Source of the DNA: Hydrangea macrophylla
Lineage: Eukaryota; Streptophyta; Magnoliopsida; Cornales; Hydrangeaceae
NCBI GenBank assembly: GCA_033977485.1
Contig: CM066989.1
Coordinates: 34,759,095 to 34,823,094, forward strand
DNA length: 64,000 bases
Direction: 5' to 3'
In this document: positions 1 to 11,500 of the stretch, one piece after another
How the letters are laid out: every line of letters starts with the position of its first letter
Numbering within the stretch: position 1 is the first letter of the stretch
Position numbers and translations under genes: made by a program
Notes under the pieces: generated by a model
Told to the model about the DNA's origin: nothing
The model's input: the letters and a program-made list of their open reading frames with translations, nothing else
Databases searched by the model: none

Positions 1-738
1 TGTTTCTTCATGCTTAAATAACATTAGAATTAAAAATTTTAAAGTATAGTTGTAATGTATGAGTAAAGGAAGTGAAATAACTCGTAACATTGAAAATGTT
101 TTAATTGACTGAACAAAAGAAAATGTTTTCTCTGTGCCATCCTTTCTTTACTCTTTCTAAATCCAAGAACAATCATAGCCTAAATGTTCATGTAGAAAGC
201 ATTAGCGAGGTTTATTAATTTTAAATCAATGTCTTCAATTACCAAACTATCCTGAAACATTGATTTTTTATCGGTTTATTATTATTATTTTATTTCGCTG
301 TAGTTGTACATTGAATGTGTTTAGTTATTTGATTGAGAGGATTTGGCCTGTTGGACCTGTTTGTTTCCCACATTGTATGTGTCAAAATGAGACAAAACAG
401 GTTGGGAGACATGTTTATGTTAAAACTACTGTCTGCAAGTCTGATTTGTGAATGTTTTGCCTATATTTTTACCAAGTTGGATGATGGATATTGCATTGCC
501 GATGTAGTTTATACTGGAGGTGGTTGCTCTTTTATCACCAACTGTGCAGCAATTACGCTCCATTTGTTTTGACGTAAATTCTTTTGCGTCAGAAAACATT
601 CTCATGTAAAGCATTTTTTCTGGAAATGTTTTCCCGTGTTTGGCTAAAATGCTAATAAGATTTTCCGAAAATTGGTTTTCGGTATTTCTCAAATATTTCT
701 AAGCCCACTGGAAATGAACAAATACATGTAAAACATAT

Positions 739-773
739 ATGTGTGTGTGTGTGTATGTATCTATGTGTGTGTA
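739..773. repeat. GT/TG microsatellite
   Basis: An imperfect run of TG dinucleotides with interspersed TATG. It is simple-sequence DNA with no coding signal. Confidence 0.8.
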
Positions 774-1129
774 TTAGCATGAACAGTGGTCTTCTTGGTA
801 TGTGTATCAGCATGAACATGTATATAAAACACTATACATGTTATATACATATACAATAATACAAATATATAACCTTCTTACCCTCAATGCAATCTCTGGC
901 GCAATGCATCTTATAATTTCTATAACAAAAAGTAAAGACGTGTATTTTGGTAGAAAGGTGGTGTCAAATCATGTTAAATTAGCACTTTAATTATGCCAAG
1001 ACTTAGAATTGTATTCAAATTGCACTGTTTTTTTTTTAGGCATTTCTTCGAACAGGTAGTAGGCAATAGGAATGTGCGGCTTTCAAAGAGAGAAGCTGTT
1101 GTAGCACTGATTAATGTCGGGGTTGGCAA

Positions 1130-1186
1130 ATAATTTGTAAAATGACTTACAGAGGTTATAGACGTAAGTCATTTTCCAAGTTGCAC
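1130..1186. repeat. Short palindrome around AAAATGACTTAC
   Basis: AAAATGACTTAC at about 1138 is followed after about 10 bases by GTAAGTCATTTT, giving a hairpin with a stem of about 12 bp. Sequences ending in this GTAAGTCATTTTCC form are common termini of plant MITEs. In addition, 541-640 and 1470-1525 carry inverted-related sequence around 'gtcaaaacaaa', so a larger decayed foldback element spanning 540-1530 is possible. Confidence 0.45.
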
Positions 1187-1356
1187 AAAGCGGAAGCGGG
1201 GGCGGGGGCGGGGGCGGGGGCGGGAGCGGGAGCGGACGCGGAAAAGCGCTAAATTTTACGAGGCTTCAAAGGTTACTTCTTGAGCGGGGCGGGAGCGGGA
1301 GCGGGGGTGGGAGTGGCTCCGGGGGCGGGGAGCGTGACCACTTTTAAAGTTCCTGC
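1186..1356. repeat. GC-rich (GGGGGC)n repeat unit
   Basis: It starts with GCACAAAGCGGAAGC, runs through repeats of GGGGGC and GGGAGC, and ends with GCGTGACCAC, a short spacer and TTCCTGCTTCTAAG. The same start and end phrases recur at 3220-3865, so this is a member of a local repeat family rather than a simple microsatellite. On the reverse strand such runs give proline-rich open frames that are not genes. Confidence 0.65.
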
Positions 1357-1848
1357 TTCTAAGTTCATTTTTACTTGGATAGAGTAAAACATTTTACATG
1401 TAAAAGGACTTACCTAATTTTTTTGTATAACCAAACACTGGAAAAAGCGAAAAATGTTTTCCGGAAAGCATTTTACGTCAAAACAAACGGAGCGTTATTG
1501 CGAAACATTTTGGAATGCCTGATCATTTCGGAGAGGTCAACCCAAAAGGTTCTTTATTGTAGAGAAGGGTTGCGAGGATTTTGAGGGAATGGGGTGAGTT
1601 TCCAGATATGCGGGCTTGTGCTGATAAATTGCCAATAAGCGTGAGCGTGGTTCTGGAATCTGGATTGATTCTCACTTAGGTGTACACTTGAGTGTGAGGT
1701 TTCTGGACTTTCTCTATTTCCTCAGATAAAGATACTAACCTTGCTGATTCTATTGGTTTCTTTAAGGATTGTGTAGTTTAGAGACCTTGATTCAAAAAAT
1801 GTATAGGGATTGGGAGTTGGAGTGCATGATGTTACCTTCTGAGGCTTT

Positions 1849-2129
1849 GGGTGTGCTTGACAACCTAATTAAGTGGTGAAAATGAAAGCTTTCAGCACTT
1901 AATTTTTTTCAGTGCGTTTGATAATAACCACTTAATTAAAAAAGCAGCCCAAAAATCACTGAAAACTTTAAGTGAAAAAATTCTGCTGAAAATAACCATT
2001 GAATGCAGTCTATTTCAGTTGTTGAAATACTGTTCTCAGTATTACAAATTTAATCACTTAAAATTTTCAGTACTTAAAATTCAATACTTAATTTTCAATA
2101 CTTAATTTTCAGTTTTATCAAACAGAGCC
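1849..2129. repeat. Dispersed MITE-like repeat, copy 1
   Basis: About 280 bp. It begins GGGTGTGCTTGACAACC and ends with TTTTATCAAACAGAGCC, which are imperfect inverted termini. A diverged copy in the same orientation lies at 32539-32819, sharing phrases such as GTGAAAATGAAA, the TTTTTTTCAGTGC segment and GAAATACTGTTCT. The terminus type resembles hAT MITEs, but no clear target duplication was found. Confidence 0.6.
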
Positions 2130-2403
2130 TTTGTATGGTATACTGTTATGTTAGTTGGGAATGTGTGTTGGGGACGGCATAAGGTGGTCAAATGTGATAG
2201 AAGTGCAGATTTGGGGTAACGAATCACATGGATTCCCTTGGAAAGGCTTTGGTGAGTCACAGTGTCCTCATAGCATCGTTTTTGGATTGATATGTTTTGG
2301 GGATTATCATGATTCGTTATTATTGAGAATAAGTAGAACAATGCTCCTAGAATTCTCTTTATATGTGGGCAGTAAAAGATATAAAAAAAAGAGTGATGCT
2401 ATT

Positions 2404-2543
2404 GCCACTCCATCATTGAACCAAGGCACTCTATAGTACCACTTTTAAAGCATGTGGTACCATGTATATCATGCGTTGCATACATGGTACCACATGCTCT
2501 GAGAGTGGTACCGTGGAGTGCCTTAGTTCAATGATGGAGTGAC
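2404..2543. repeat. Foldback element with 28-bp inverted repeats
   Basis: The arms at 2404-2431 and 2516-2543 are inverted copies with two mismatches (core CACTCCATCATTGAAC). The interior is itself palindromic around GCATGTGGTACC and GGTACCACATGC. The whole unit of about 140 bp can fold almost end to end, as expected for a MITE. Confidence 0.7.
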
Positions 2544-3029
2544 AATAACAATTCCCATAAAAAATCATCTCTGCAATAACAATTCCTACAAAAAAATCAT
2601 CTCTGGGTCTGTTGTGGTGTGCTTTGACTATGGAGCATGCTATCCCATATTTTGGTGTCTAGGTGTTTAGTCACCAATTCCAAAAGCTCAGGTGCTTAGA
2701 TAATTGACCCAACAATGTATATCAAGCTTGAAAACCTTCCTTCACATGAGACCCCATCTCAACATGGAGATGCAAAAAATTAAACAAACCAAGTTCCATC
2801 ATAGGGGAGTCAAATAACAAAGTGCAAATATGCATACCAAAACACAGGACGCTTGACCCAAGACGAAACAAGGCTCTGATAATGATGTATATGAAGCCTC
2901 AACACTTGGTCATATCCTGTTCAGTTATCGATTTGCTTGGGTGCTCCCTTGGTTTGTTTGGCAGGGTGCACTTGTTTTGGTTTCGTGGTACATTTGGTGG
3001 TGAGAAATAGGCGTACCATAGAAGTACGA

Positions 3030-3430
3030 AGCGCAGGCGAGAGCGGGATCCGGATCGCGGAAGCGTTGAACTCTATGAGGTTAGGAGTGTCCAAGGAGCG
3101 TTCGAATATTTAGATATATGTTGTATTTAATTAATGAAGAGGAATTTGACTTGAAATAAGAATTTTTGATCGTAGATTTTGTTTTTAAAAGTCTTAAACC
3201 ATATGTTATGAACTTAGTAGCACAAAGTGGGGGCGGGGGCGGGGGCGGGGGCGGGGGTGGCAGTGGGAGCGAGGAAGCGTTAAACTTTAAGAGGCTCAAA
3301 GGTTGGGAGTATTTAAGAAGCGTCCAAATATTTGATATAGATATATTCGATATCTAATTATTGCCGAGGAATTTAGATTGACATAATATGTTTTGATTGT
3401 AAATTTTGTTTTTGAAAGTCTTAGGCCATA
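3030..3430. repeat. Tandem duplication of a ~190-230 bp GC-rich repeat
   Basis: Two successive units share GAAGCGTT, the GTCCAA...ATATTT...GATATA region, AATTT(A)GA(C/T)TTGA, the TTGTTTTTGAAAGTCTTA segment and CCATATGTT. The junction carries a (GGGGGC)n run at about 3228-3262. The start phrase GCACAAAG also begins the unit at 1186. Confidence 0.6.
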
Positions 3431-3862
3431 TGTTCCGACATAAAAATATTTCTTCGGTCAAATATTTGAGCAAAATAAGAACTTGAATCTATTTATAGGC
3501 TATTTTGAGACTTGGTTGTGATGAGAGTAGGGTGGGAGCGAGGTTCTAACATGAGGGGAGCGAGGTTCCGACAAGCTTCTTAGTAAGAAGCGCAGAATCG
3601 AGAGTCTGAGGAGGGAGTGTGACCAATTTAGAAGGTTCCTGCTTCAAATAAAATTATTTCTTTGATAAAATGTTTGAGCTAAATAAGAAAGCAATTCTAT
3701 TAATAAACAATTTTGAGACTTCGTTGTGATGGGAGCGCGGTGGGAGCGAGGTTCTAACATGATGGGAGCGAGGTTCCGACTAGCTTCTTAGTAAGAAGAG
3801 TAGAATCGAGAGTATGAGGTGGGAGCGTGACCACTTTAGAAGGTTCCTGTTTCTAAGAGACG
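3430..3862. repeat. Tandem duplication of a ~210-bp repeat
   Basis: Two adjacent units each contain TTTTGAGACTT, GTTGTGATG, GGGAGCGAGGTTC, the phrase CTTCTTAGTAAGAAG and AGAAGGTTCCTG. Unit 1 is about 3440-3650 and unit 2 about 3651-3862. The final phrase matches the end of the 1186-1356 unit, tying both loci to one family. Confidence 0.65.
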
Positions 3863-5309
3863 TACTCTTTGATATTGCATCTTTAGTTCATAGTGTAGGA
3901 ATGTCGTAGGCTCTCAGCTATGTCATCTCGAGTTGTGGATTTCAGTGAAGTGATTTTCGCAAGTGTCTTAGCTATACTCTTTATATCTCGTGCTATATGG
4001 TATGGTCCCTTCTAATACTATTTGTTCAATAAGATCGTATAATTTTTTTGGGTAAATGAACTTAACCACCCTTGGGGTTTCCCATAATTGGAGACAATGC
4101 CCCCCTCCTTTTATTTTCAGTAATGGATTACCTCCCGTTATTGGGAATGTTGAAAAGGTTGGCATCATCGTTTTGACTTTCTAAAATGATGACTAGTATG
4201 TCATTAAGCGACTCCCAAAATGATTTTTGACTGCAAAGTAGTATAAAATATGGAGATCAAAAGATGGGAGGTGAACTTTTCATTCTACAAGTTCGTTAAG
4301 ATTACCTTAGCTGGCAACTCCGATAAGGGTGTTCACTGGTCAGTGGTAATTCCAAACGCAAGATGATACTTTTTAGTATTTACAATTATCAAAAAAATTT
4401 AGGAGTGATCAGTCTAAATTACACTTTTCTTGATTAGTAATGCTAATTTTTTTTAGAAAGAAAGAGGAGACGTCAAAGGAAGTCATTTTTAGCGCCTGCG
4501 TATCATGGCAACAGAAGTTCAGTCTGTGAAATGAATTACCTAAAAAAAGATCGAGACTATTCCTTTTCTATTCTTTTTTTATTTTTATTTGATTTTTGAT
4601 TTTGATTTTTTGTTTTGGGATATTCATACGGGGGAACCTTGGTGGGATTTCGATTGATTTCCTATGTGGGAGAACCTTTTGTGTCTAGAACAATTGCCCT
4701 CGAGAGGAGCAGCCAAGAATCTCCTTAACTTTGATAGAGGGCCTTGGTGGTTGCAGAAAAGAGCAGTTAATTCTTATCATTTCTTTAAATTTCCACTTGA
4801 AATGGCCCGAATATCATAATTTTGGGATAAATCAGTGTGTTAGTATTTCATACTAGGCAAGTAAATTAAGAACTATGGTAACTTTCTCTGGTACAGTGAT
4901 GTATCCTTTTCGCGAATGCATATCTTATTCTTTGGCCACCTTAGTGTTTGTCAATCTGTTTGCTTGTTCCATTCCTTTGTCAACATATCAGCTTGGCTCA
5001 TTGTTTTGTGGTTGGTATTTGGTCTAAATATTTGTATTTTGATTGTAATAAGTTATGCTTTTTGATGTTGAAACACATCTCTTTTATACTTACATTTTGT
5101 CTAATTTGATGTCTTGCGAACCAAGATTATTTGTGCCATAAAGTCTTCCTAGACTCTGAAGTCCATGTAACAATATTGGTTGGATTGAAATTCCGTGTTT
5201 TTTTTTTCCCAGAATGGTGAAGTTCTATTTTTGAGGGTAATGTATTTATATGTAGATGTAACATGCTATCTGTGAAAAATAATTCGTGTACCTTGGTATT
5301 AATTGACAG

Positions 5310-5538
5310 AGAAGGAGAATCTTTGCCTATATGGATTTCCAAGTGAGCAGTGGGAAGTTAATTTACCGGCTGAAGAAGTGCCTCCAGAGCTTCCAGAGCC
5401 TGCTTTGGGCATTAACTTTGCCAGAGATGGCATGCAAGAGAAGGACTGGCTCTCTTTGGTTGCTGTCCACAGTGATGCATGGTTACTTGCTGTGTCCTTT
5501 TATTTTGGTGCTAGATTTGGATTTGACAAAGCTGATAG
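5310..5538 (+). CDS. ALFIN-LIKE gene, exon 3 (conserved N-terminal domain)
   Basis: It follows an acceptor (TTGACAG) and uses the last two bases of a split Glu codon, as expected for the family's exon 3. It encodes the block from [11 protein letters not shown] through [22 protein letters not shown] to [10 protein letters not shown], the most conserved part of the family. The donor is AG|GTATCT, and the last Arg codon is completed in the next exon. Confidence 0.92.
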
Positions 5539-8500
5539 GTATCTTTTTTAGATCTGGTGAATGTTTTGTTTGACCTACATGGCAGGAATTTCCTACTCTG
5601 AATTTAATTTATTCCAATACCTATGGTAGCCGCTTCTGTTATGTTTTATGCAAGTTACACCCTTGTCTGCATTATCGCGGCTGTTACACTGCATAGGCTG
5701 TTACTGTATTTTAAAACCTTGCCGTAATAAGATGTGAATAGTGAGGATCATTGTAAAGATCTGGCGTCGTCATTTTTGCATTGCTTTGGGTGGTTTTTCT
5801 TCATTTGGTGGAATTTTTTCATTTTGATCCCTTTAGCAGGATATTTTGATTTTTTTTTTTTTTTTTTTTTTAATCTTCAGATGGGGGAGGTCAGATTTAT
5901 TCAGTACTGTTTTTAAATTTGAAAGGTTGTTTCAGTTATTAAGTGAAAGTCTCAGGTTTTTTTTTTTGGAAATGGAATGGAGCATACTGCATAGTGCTTA
6001 CCATTAAAGTTGCAAAAAATAAACATAATGCAATACAACTTTGCTTTACTTGGATATTTTAGGTCTGCTAACTATCTTTGTTTTTTATATTCCGCATGAC
6101 ATCTTGGTATTTGTGATGCAGGAAACGTCTCTTTAATATGATAAATGATCTCCCAACAATATTTGAGGTTGTGACAGGGACAGCAAAGAAACAAGTGAAG
6201 GAAAAATCGTTAGTCTCAAATAATGTCAGCAACAAATCTAACAAGTCAAACTCTAAGGTAGTAGCAGAATGCTACTTTCTTTACTCTTTCACATCACGTA
6301 CACATTTTAGCAAGTTGAATAGTTGTTACTTTGTTGTTTGTTTTTGTTTTGAATGGATGAGTGAGTCTAATGCTTCATTTACCTAGTTAGGAGAAGTGAG
6401 GACGTATAGTTGCTTTTAAGATTATTGTTCCAATTGTAATTTCAACATCTGAATACTGGCTTAAGATTTTCATATAACTATTTAGGATAGGGGATGAAAG
6501 TTCCAAAGATGTTTAGGTGCATGGAAATCATGCAAATTGAGGGGCATCTTGCTGGTTCATGTTGCTTAAGTTGTCTGTTTTATGATTTGTGAGTATATGT
6601 ATGTACACGAATACGGATACGGGACACGGATACATATATGACGATCTTAAACATGTAGGATGTAGACAAGGCTAGGATGGTGAACAAATACCTAGGAAGC
6701 ACAGACATGGACACGTGACACGCGACACGATACGACACCGCTACGCCGCCACGTCAAATTCTAAAAAACAAGGACACGACACACCAGGATACGTTTATTT
6801 TTAAATATTTTTTAAAAATATATTTTAATGCTATGTACTTACAAGCATAGCATTACAAGCACGGGTTCGAAATTGGAAACAGCCTCTCTGCTTGCAGGGG
6901 TAAGGTTGCATATATCTCACCCTCTCCAGACCCCGCAATGGTGAGAGCCTCGTGCACTGGGCTGCCCTTTTTTTACTTACAAGTTTAAAATATCCACTAG
7001 TCTAGTTCTTGGCACTGTTAGATACTTAGATTTAAAAAAAAAAAAATTTGCATAAAGTTGAACAAATAACCAATAAAACTAATATCCCGTTACCAATAGA
7101 AAGCAACACCAATTAAAATTAATGAGAACTCATACCTACACTATCAATTATCAAATTAAAAAACTACCCACTAGGCACTATTATATTTTTAAAAAATTGT
7201 ACCTAAATTTTATTCAATTAAACACTGAAATTATTAAATTAATTACTCATTTACTAGTTACTATCAGTTATCACTTTCAAAGAAAAAGAAGCAGTGAAAC
7301 ACTAATTAATTAAATAAAGGAAAAGCAAACCAAATCAAAAACTACAGCCCAAAGCAAAAGCAGAAACCCCGCAGACTGAGTGTCCCGTGCGTGTCGAGGA
7401 CGTGTCTGGGGGTTAAAACTCAATTACACAAATAGAGTTAGGATTTAAAAAAAAAAAAAATTAGTTGTCCCGTGCGTGTCCCGTGAGTGTCCTTGCGTGT
7501 CCCGTGCGTGTCGGGGACGTGTCTGGGGGCTAAAACTCAATTACACAAAGTTGGACACACTTTTGGCGTGTCGGGTGTGTGTCCGCGTCTGACACGTGTC
7601 TGACATTAGTAGTCTTCAGTTTTTGAAGAGTCGGTGCTTCATAGACAAATGCTTGTTTTGCTTTGTTTTGTTTTTTTTTTTTTTTTGTTTTTATTTATTT
7701 TATTTATTTTTATTAATTATGCAATATACACTGAAATTTAAAATAAATTCAGTTATCTTCGAATTTATTATCTTATGATTTTACCTCAAAAACATTTTCA
7801 AAAGAGCCACTGTACTGTAACCTAGGAAGCACCAACACTTCAAATGGAGTGCCGTATCTATGTCCAACACACCTCCGACACTAACACGAGGGCGACACGC
7901 CTACACCACCTGTTGGTTACACTAAAAACGTGTCTGTAATTTTTTATTTATTTTGAAATCCGACACACCGTTGACATGGCTCTGACATTTTCCCGAGACG
8001 GGTTGGTTTGTTGATTTTTTATTTTTTAAGAGAAGACTTGAATTTTGGGGAAAGCACTTGTTAATAGTGTTTATTACTGTATGTGTTGTCCCACATCGCT
8101 TAGTTAGTGATTTAGTCTAGGTGTTGGAAGTCTATATATAGGCTATTGTAATCTTCTTTTTATTCATTCAATATATTGTGATTCCACACATTTACATGGT
8201 ATCAGAGCAATCGTTCTTGGGTTTGCTCATCTTGTCGATCCTTAGTTAGGATTCGAGAGTTCATTATCATTGCCGGATTTCCGTAAGAAGTTCGAGAGTT
8301 TCTTTCTCACTCAACCGCAGCCCCTACAGTCAAAACCCTAACCCTAACAGTCAAAGAAGCAGCCGCAGCCACAAAGGAAGCAGCCGCAACCCACCCAAGC
8401 AGCCGTAGCACCAACCCTTCAGCCCACCCTCCGGCAACCTTCGCCAGAGCACGGCGATCCTCCGGCGACCCTCGCCTGACTCCGGCAACCCTCCAGCAGC

Positions 8501-11500
8501 TCCGGCGACCCTCCGGCAGTCTTTTGGCTCCTTTTTTTCAAGGTTTTTGGGCTCCGATCTGCTTCTGTGTTACGTTTTTTGGCTTCTTTGCGCTTCCATT
8601 TTGTTTCTTTCAATCTCCATGGAGTCCAAAGCTCTTCCTCAACTCACCACTGGGAAGTTGAATGGATCCAATTTTCTCCAATGGTCCTGGGCTGTCAATA
8701 TTGCTCTCACTGGCTTGGGGTTTGATCATTACCTTACCGAGTCTTCTCCCACCACCGATGACAAGGCCATCAAGACATGGAAACAAATGGATGCCCAAAT
8801 CGTTGCCCTCCTTTGGAACTGTATGGAACCACATATTGCGGATATGTGTGGTCACTTGGGCACCTGTAAGGATATTTGGGATTATGCACATCTTTTATTC
8901 TCCTGCGATCTCACTCGGATGTACGATCTCTCCTCTCAGTATTTTCAATTGCAGCAAAGTGATCTCTCAGTTACTGAGTATTTTGCCTCCTTCAAACGGT
9001 TAGTTGAAGAATTGAACGGTGTTATGCCCATTACTATTGATGCAAAAAAACAGCAAGAACAGCGGGAGCAAATGGCCGTAATGAAGTTTCTTACTGGTTT
9101 AAAACCTGATTTTGAGCCTGTTCGATCCCAGATTCTAGGGGGTGCCTCTCTGCCTTCTCTTGCTGAGACTTACCAGCGTGTTCTCCGGAGTACGTCTCAT
9201 GATCAGGGTTCTAATTCCTCTGTTACTGATCATTCTACCTTAGTTACTCAGGCTCCGCCATCCACTACTGGTCGGGGTGATGGTAATCCCCGTCGTGGCC
9301 GTGGTGGTTATCGTGGTGGTAATCGTGGTGGATATGGGGGCCGTGGTCGTGGTGGTCGTCCTCATTGCACCAATTGCGATAAGGACGGTCATTATAAGGA
9401 GACATGTTGGGATCTTGTTGGTCGCGCTGCTCGATTTGCACATGTTGTTGTCTCTAGCGATGCTTCGCCATCTTCTCATGCTCCTGCTGCGAGTGATCCG
9501 ATTTCCATCTCTGGTGAAGAGTATTCTAAATTCCTTCAGTTCCAGGCCTCTCAGCATGCCTCTGCTCCTAGTACCTCGCTTGCTCATCTACTGCTTGTCT
9601 TACTTCCTGTTCTCGTCTTGGGTAATTGACTTTGCTGCCACCGATCATCTCACAGGTATAACCACCCTTTTTTCGTCTCTTGAACCGTCCTCATCTTTAC
9701 CTCTCGTTACTTTGGTAGATGGCTCTTCTATACCCGTTGAAGGCATAGGGACTGTCCAATTATCCCCGTCTTTATCCTTGTCATCTGTTCTTTTTATTTC
9801 TCGTTCACCCTTTAATTTGATATCTGTTGCGAAGTTGACTAAAGATCTTAATGCTTGTGTTTCCTTTTTCCCTGATTCTGTTCTTATTCAGGATTTGACG
9901 ACTCGGAGGACGATTGGCGTCGGGCATTAATCCGAAGGTCTTTACTACTTTGATGAATTGCCTACTTCTTCTACTCTAACAGTGTGTCCTGCCACTGTGT
10001 CTCCTCACCAGATTTACTGCCGTCTTGGTCATCCTTCCTTGGCCAATCTGAAGCTTTTAGTACCTAGTTTAAGTAATTTATCTACTTTAGAGTGTGAGTC
10101 CTGTCAATTGGGGAAGCATCACCGTGTCCAATTTGCTCCCTGAGTTAATAAACGTGTGACTAGTCCATTTCAATTAGTGGATTCTGATGTTTGGGGTCCA
10201 CACCATATTACCTCTGTTAAGGGATATTGGTATTTTGTTAGTTTTGTTGATGATTTTTCCCGAACTACGTGGCTTTATTTAATGAAAAATCGTTCCGAGT
10301 TATTTTCTATTTTTTCTACATTCTGTAATGAAATAAAGACTCAGTTTAATGTTCCTATTAAAATTCTCCGTAGTGACAATGCACAAGAATATTTTTCCCA
10401 TCCTTTCACTGGCACAATATGGCATGCTTCATCAATCCTCGTGTGTTCATACCCCTTAGCAAAATGGGGTTGCAGAAAGAAAAAACCGTCACTTATTAGA
10501 AGTCACCCGTACATTGTTGTTTGAGATGAGGGTCCCCAAGAATTTCTGGGGAGATGCAGTTCTTACTGTTTGCCATTTAATTAATCGTATGCCGTCTTTC
10601 ATCCTTGATGGGGCACACCCCATGCCACTTTGTTTCCTACTACCCCACCTTTCCCTGTTGCTCCACGTGTGTTCGGGTGTGTCTGTTTTGTGCATCAATT
10701 TACTCCAGGTACCGATAAATTGGATTCCCGTGCTATCAAGTGTGTTTTCTTTGGGTACTCCAGAACAAAGAAGGGTTATCGTTGTTATAGTCCTTCCTTG
10801 CGTCACTTCTTTGTTTCTGCTGATGTTACCTTCTTTGAATCTACTTCATATTACTTTGAGTCTCACTCTATTACTGATCCTGACTTTATTATTCCCCTTC
10901 CCCTTCATCTCTCCCTACCTCCCAAAGCTGGGCTGGACTGTCCTGACCTCCAAACATACACCCGCCGTCATCAGAATGTTGAGACTATTTGGATTCAGCT
11001 ACTGCGCCTGTGGCCTCTGTGTCTTCAGATCCGCCTCCGTCAGACTCAGACCTTCCGATTGCTCTCCGGAAGGGTAAGCGTACTTGTACTTCTCATCCTA
11101 TTTCAAATTTTGTCTCTTATGATCATTTGTCTCCTACTTTCTCTTCGTTTGTTGCGTCTTTGTCTACTTTCTCTATTCTTAAGTCTACATCAGAGGCACT
11201 TTCCCATTCCGGATGGAAACAAGCTATGGAGGATGAGATGCTTGCCTTGACAGAAACTGGTACTTGGGAATTGGTACCTCTTCCTTCTGGGAATCTGTGG
11301 TTGGGTGTCGTTGGATTTTTACTGTTAAAATGCATCCTGATGGTACCTTTGATCGATTGAAAGCACGTCTTGTTGCCAAGGGCTATACTCAGGTTTATGG
11401 TCTTGATTATTCCGAGACGTTCTCTCCGGTTGCCAAGATTGCTTCCGTTCGTCTCTTTATCTCTCTTACTGCTACTTATCACTGGCCGTTACATCAGTTA

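Larger units (their letters stand above)
1..5309. other. Gene-poor AT-rich region, possibly intronic to the ALFIN-LIKE gene
   Basis: No coding exon could be supported here. The ALFIN-LIKE gene at 5310-14453 lacks its first two short exons (about 44 residues), so this stretch may be intron with those exons further left. I read it for the conserved N-terminal codons (Thr-Val-Glu-Glu-Val-Phe and Phe-Tyr-Gln-Gln-Cys-Asp-Pro) and did not find them. The region holds a GT microsatellite, GC-rich repeats, a palindromic element and a dispersed repeat, listed separately. The short open frames inside it have no recognisable domain. Confidence 0.5.

Noticed and set aside
3081..3299. Poly-proline open frame on the minus strand
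   Set aside because: It is the reverse reading of the (GGGGGC)n repeat and has no start context or homology.
4690..4790. Possible LINE-type motif (NLLNFDRGPWWLQ) on the plus strand
   Set aside because: It is too short, with no flanking similarity to a LINE ORF, and could be chance.
8330..8350. Telomere-like AAACCCTAACCCTAAC
   Set aside because: Only two plant telomere units, within the copia leader; this is too short to be an interstitial telomere.
9240..9587. Open frames on the minus strand inside copia gag
   Set aside because: They are shadows of the Gly/Arg-rich gag coding sequence.
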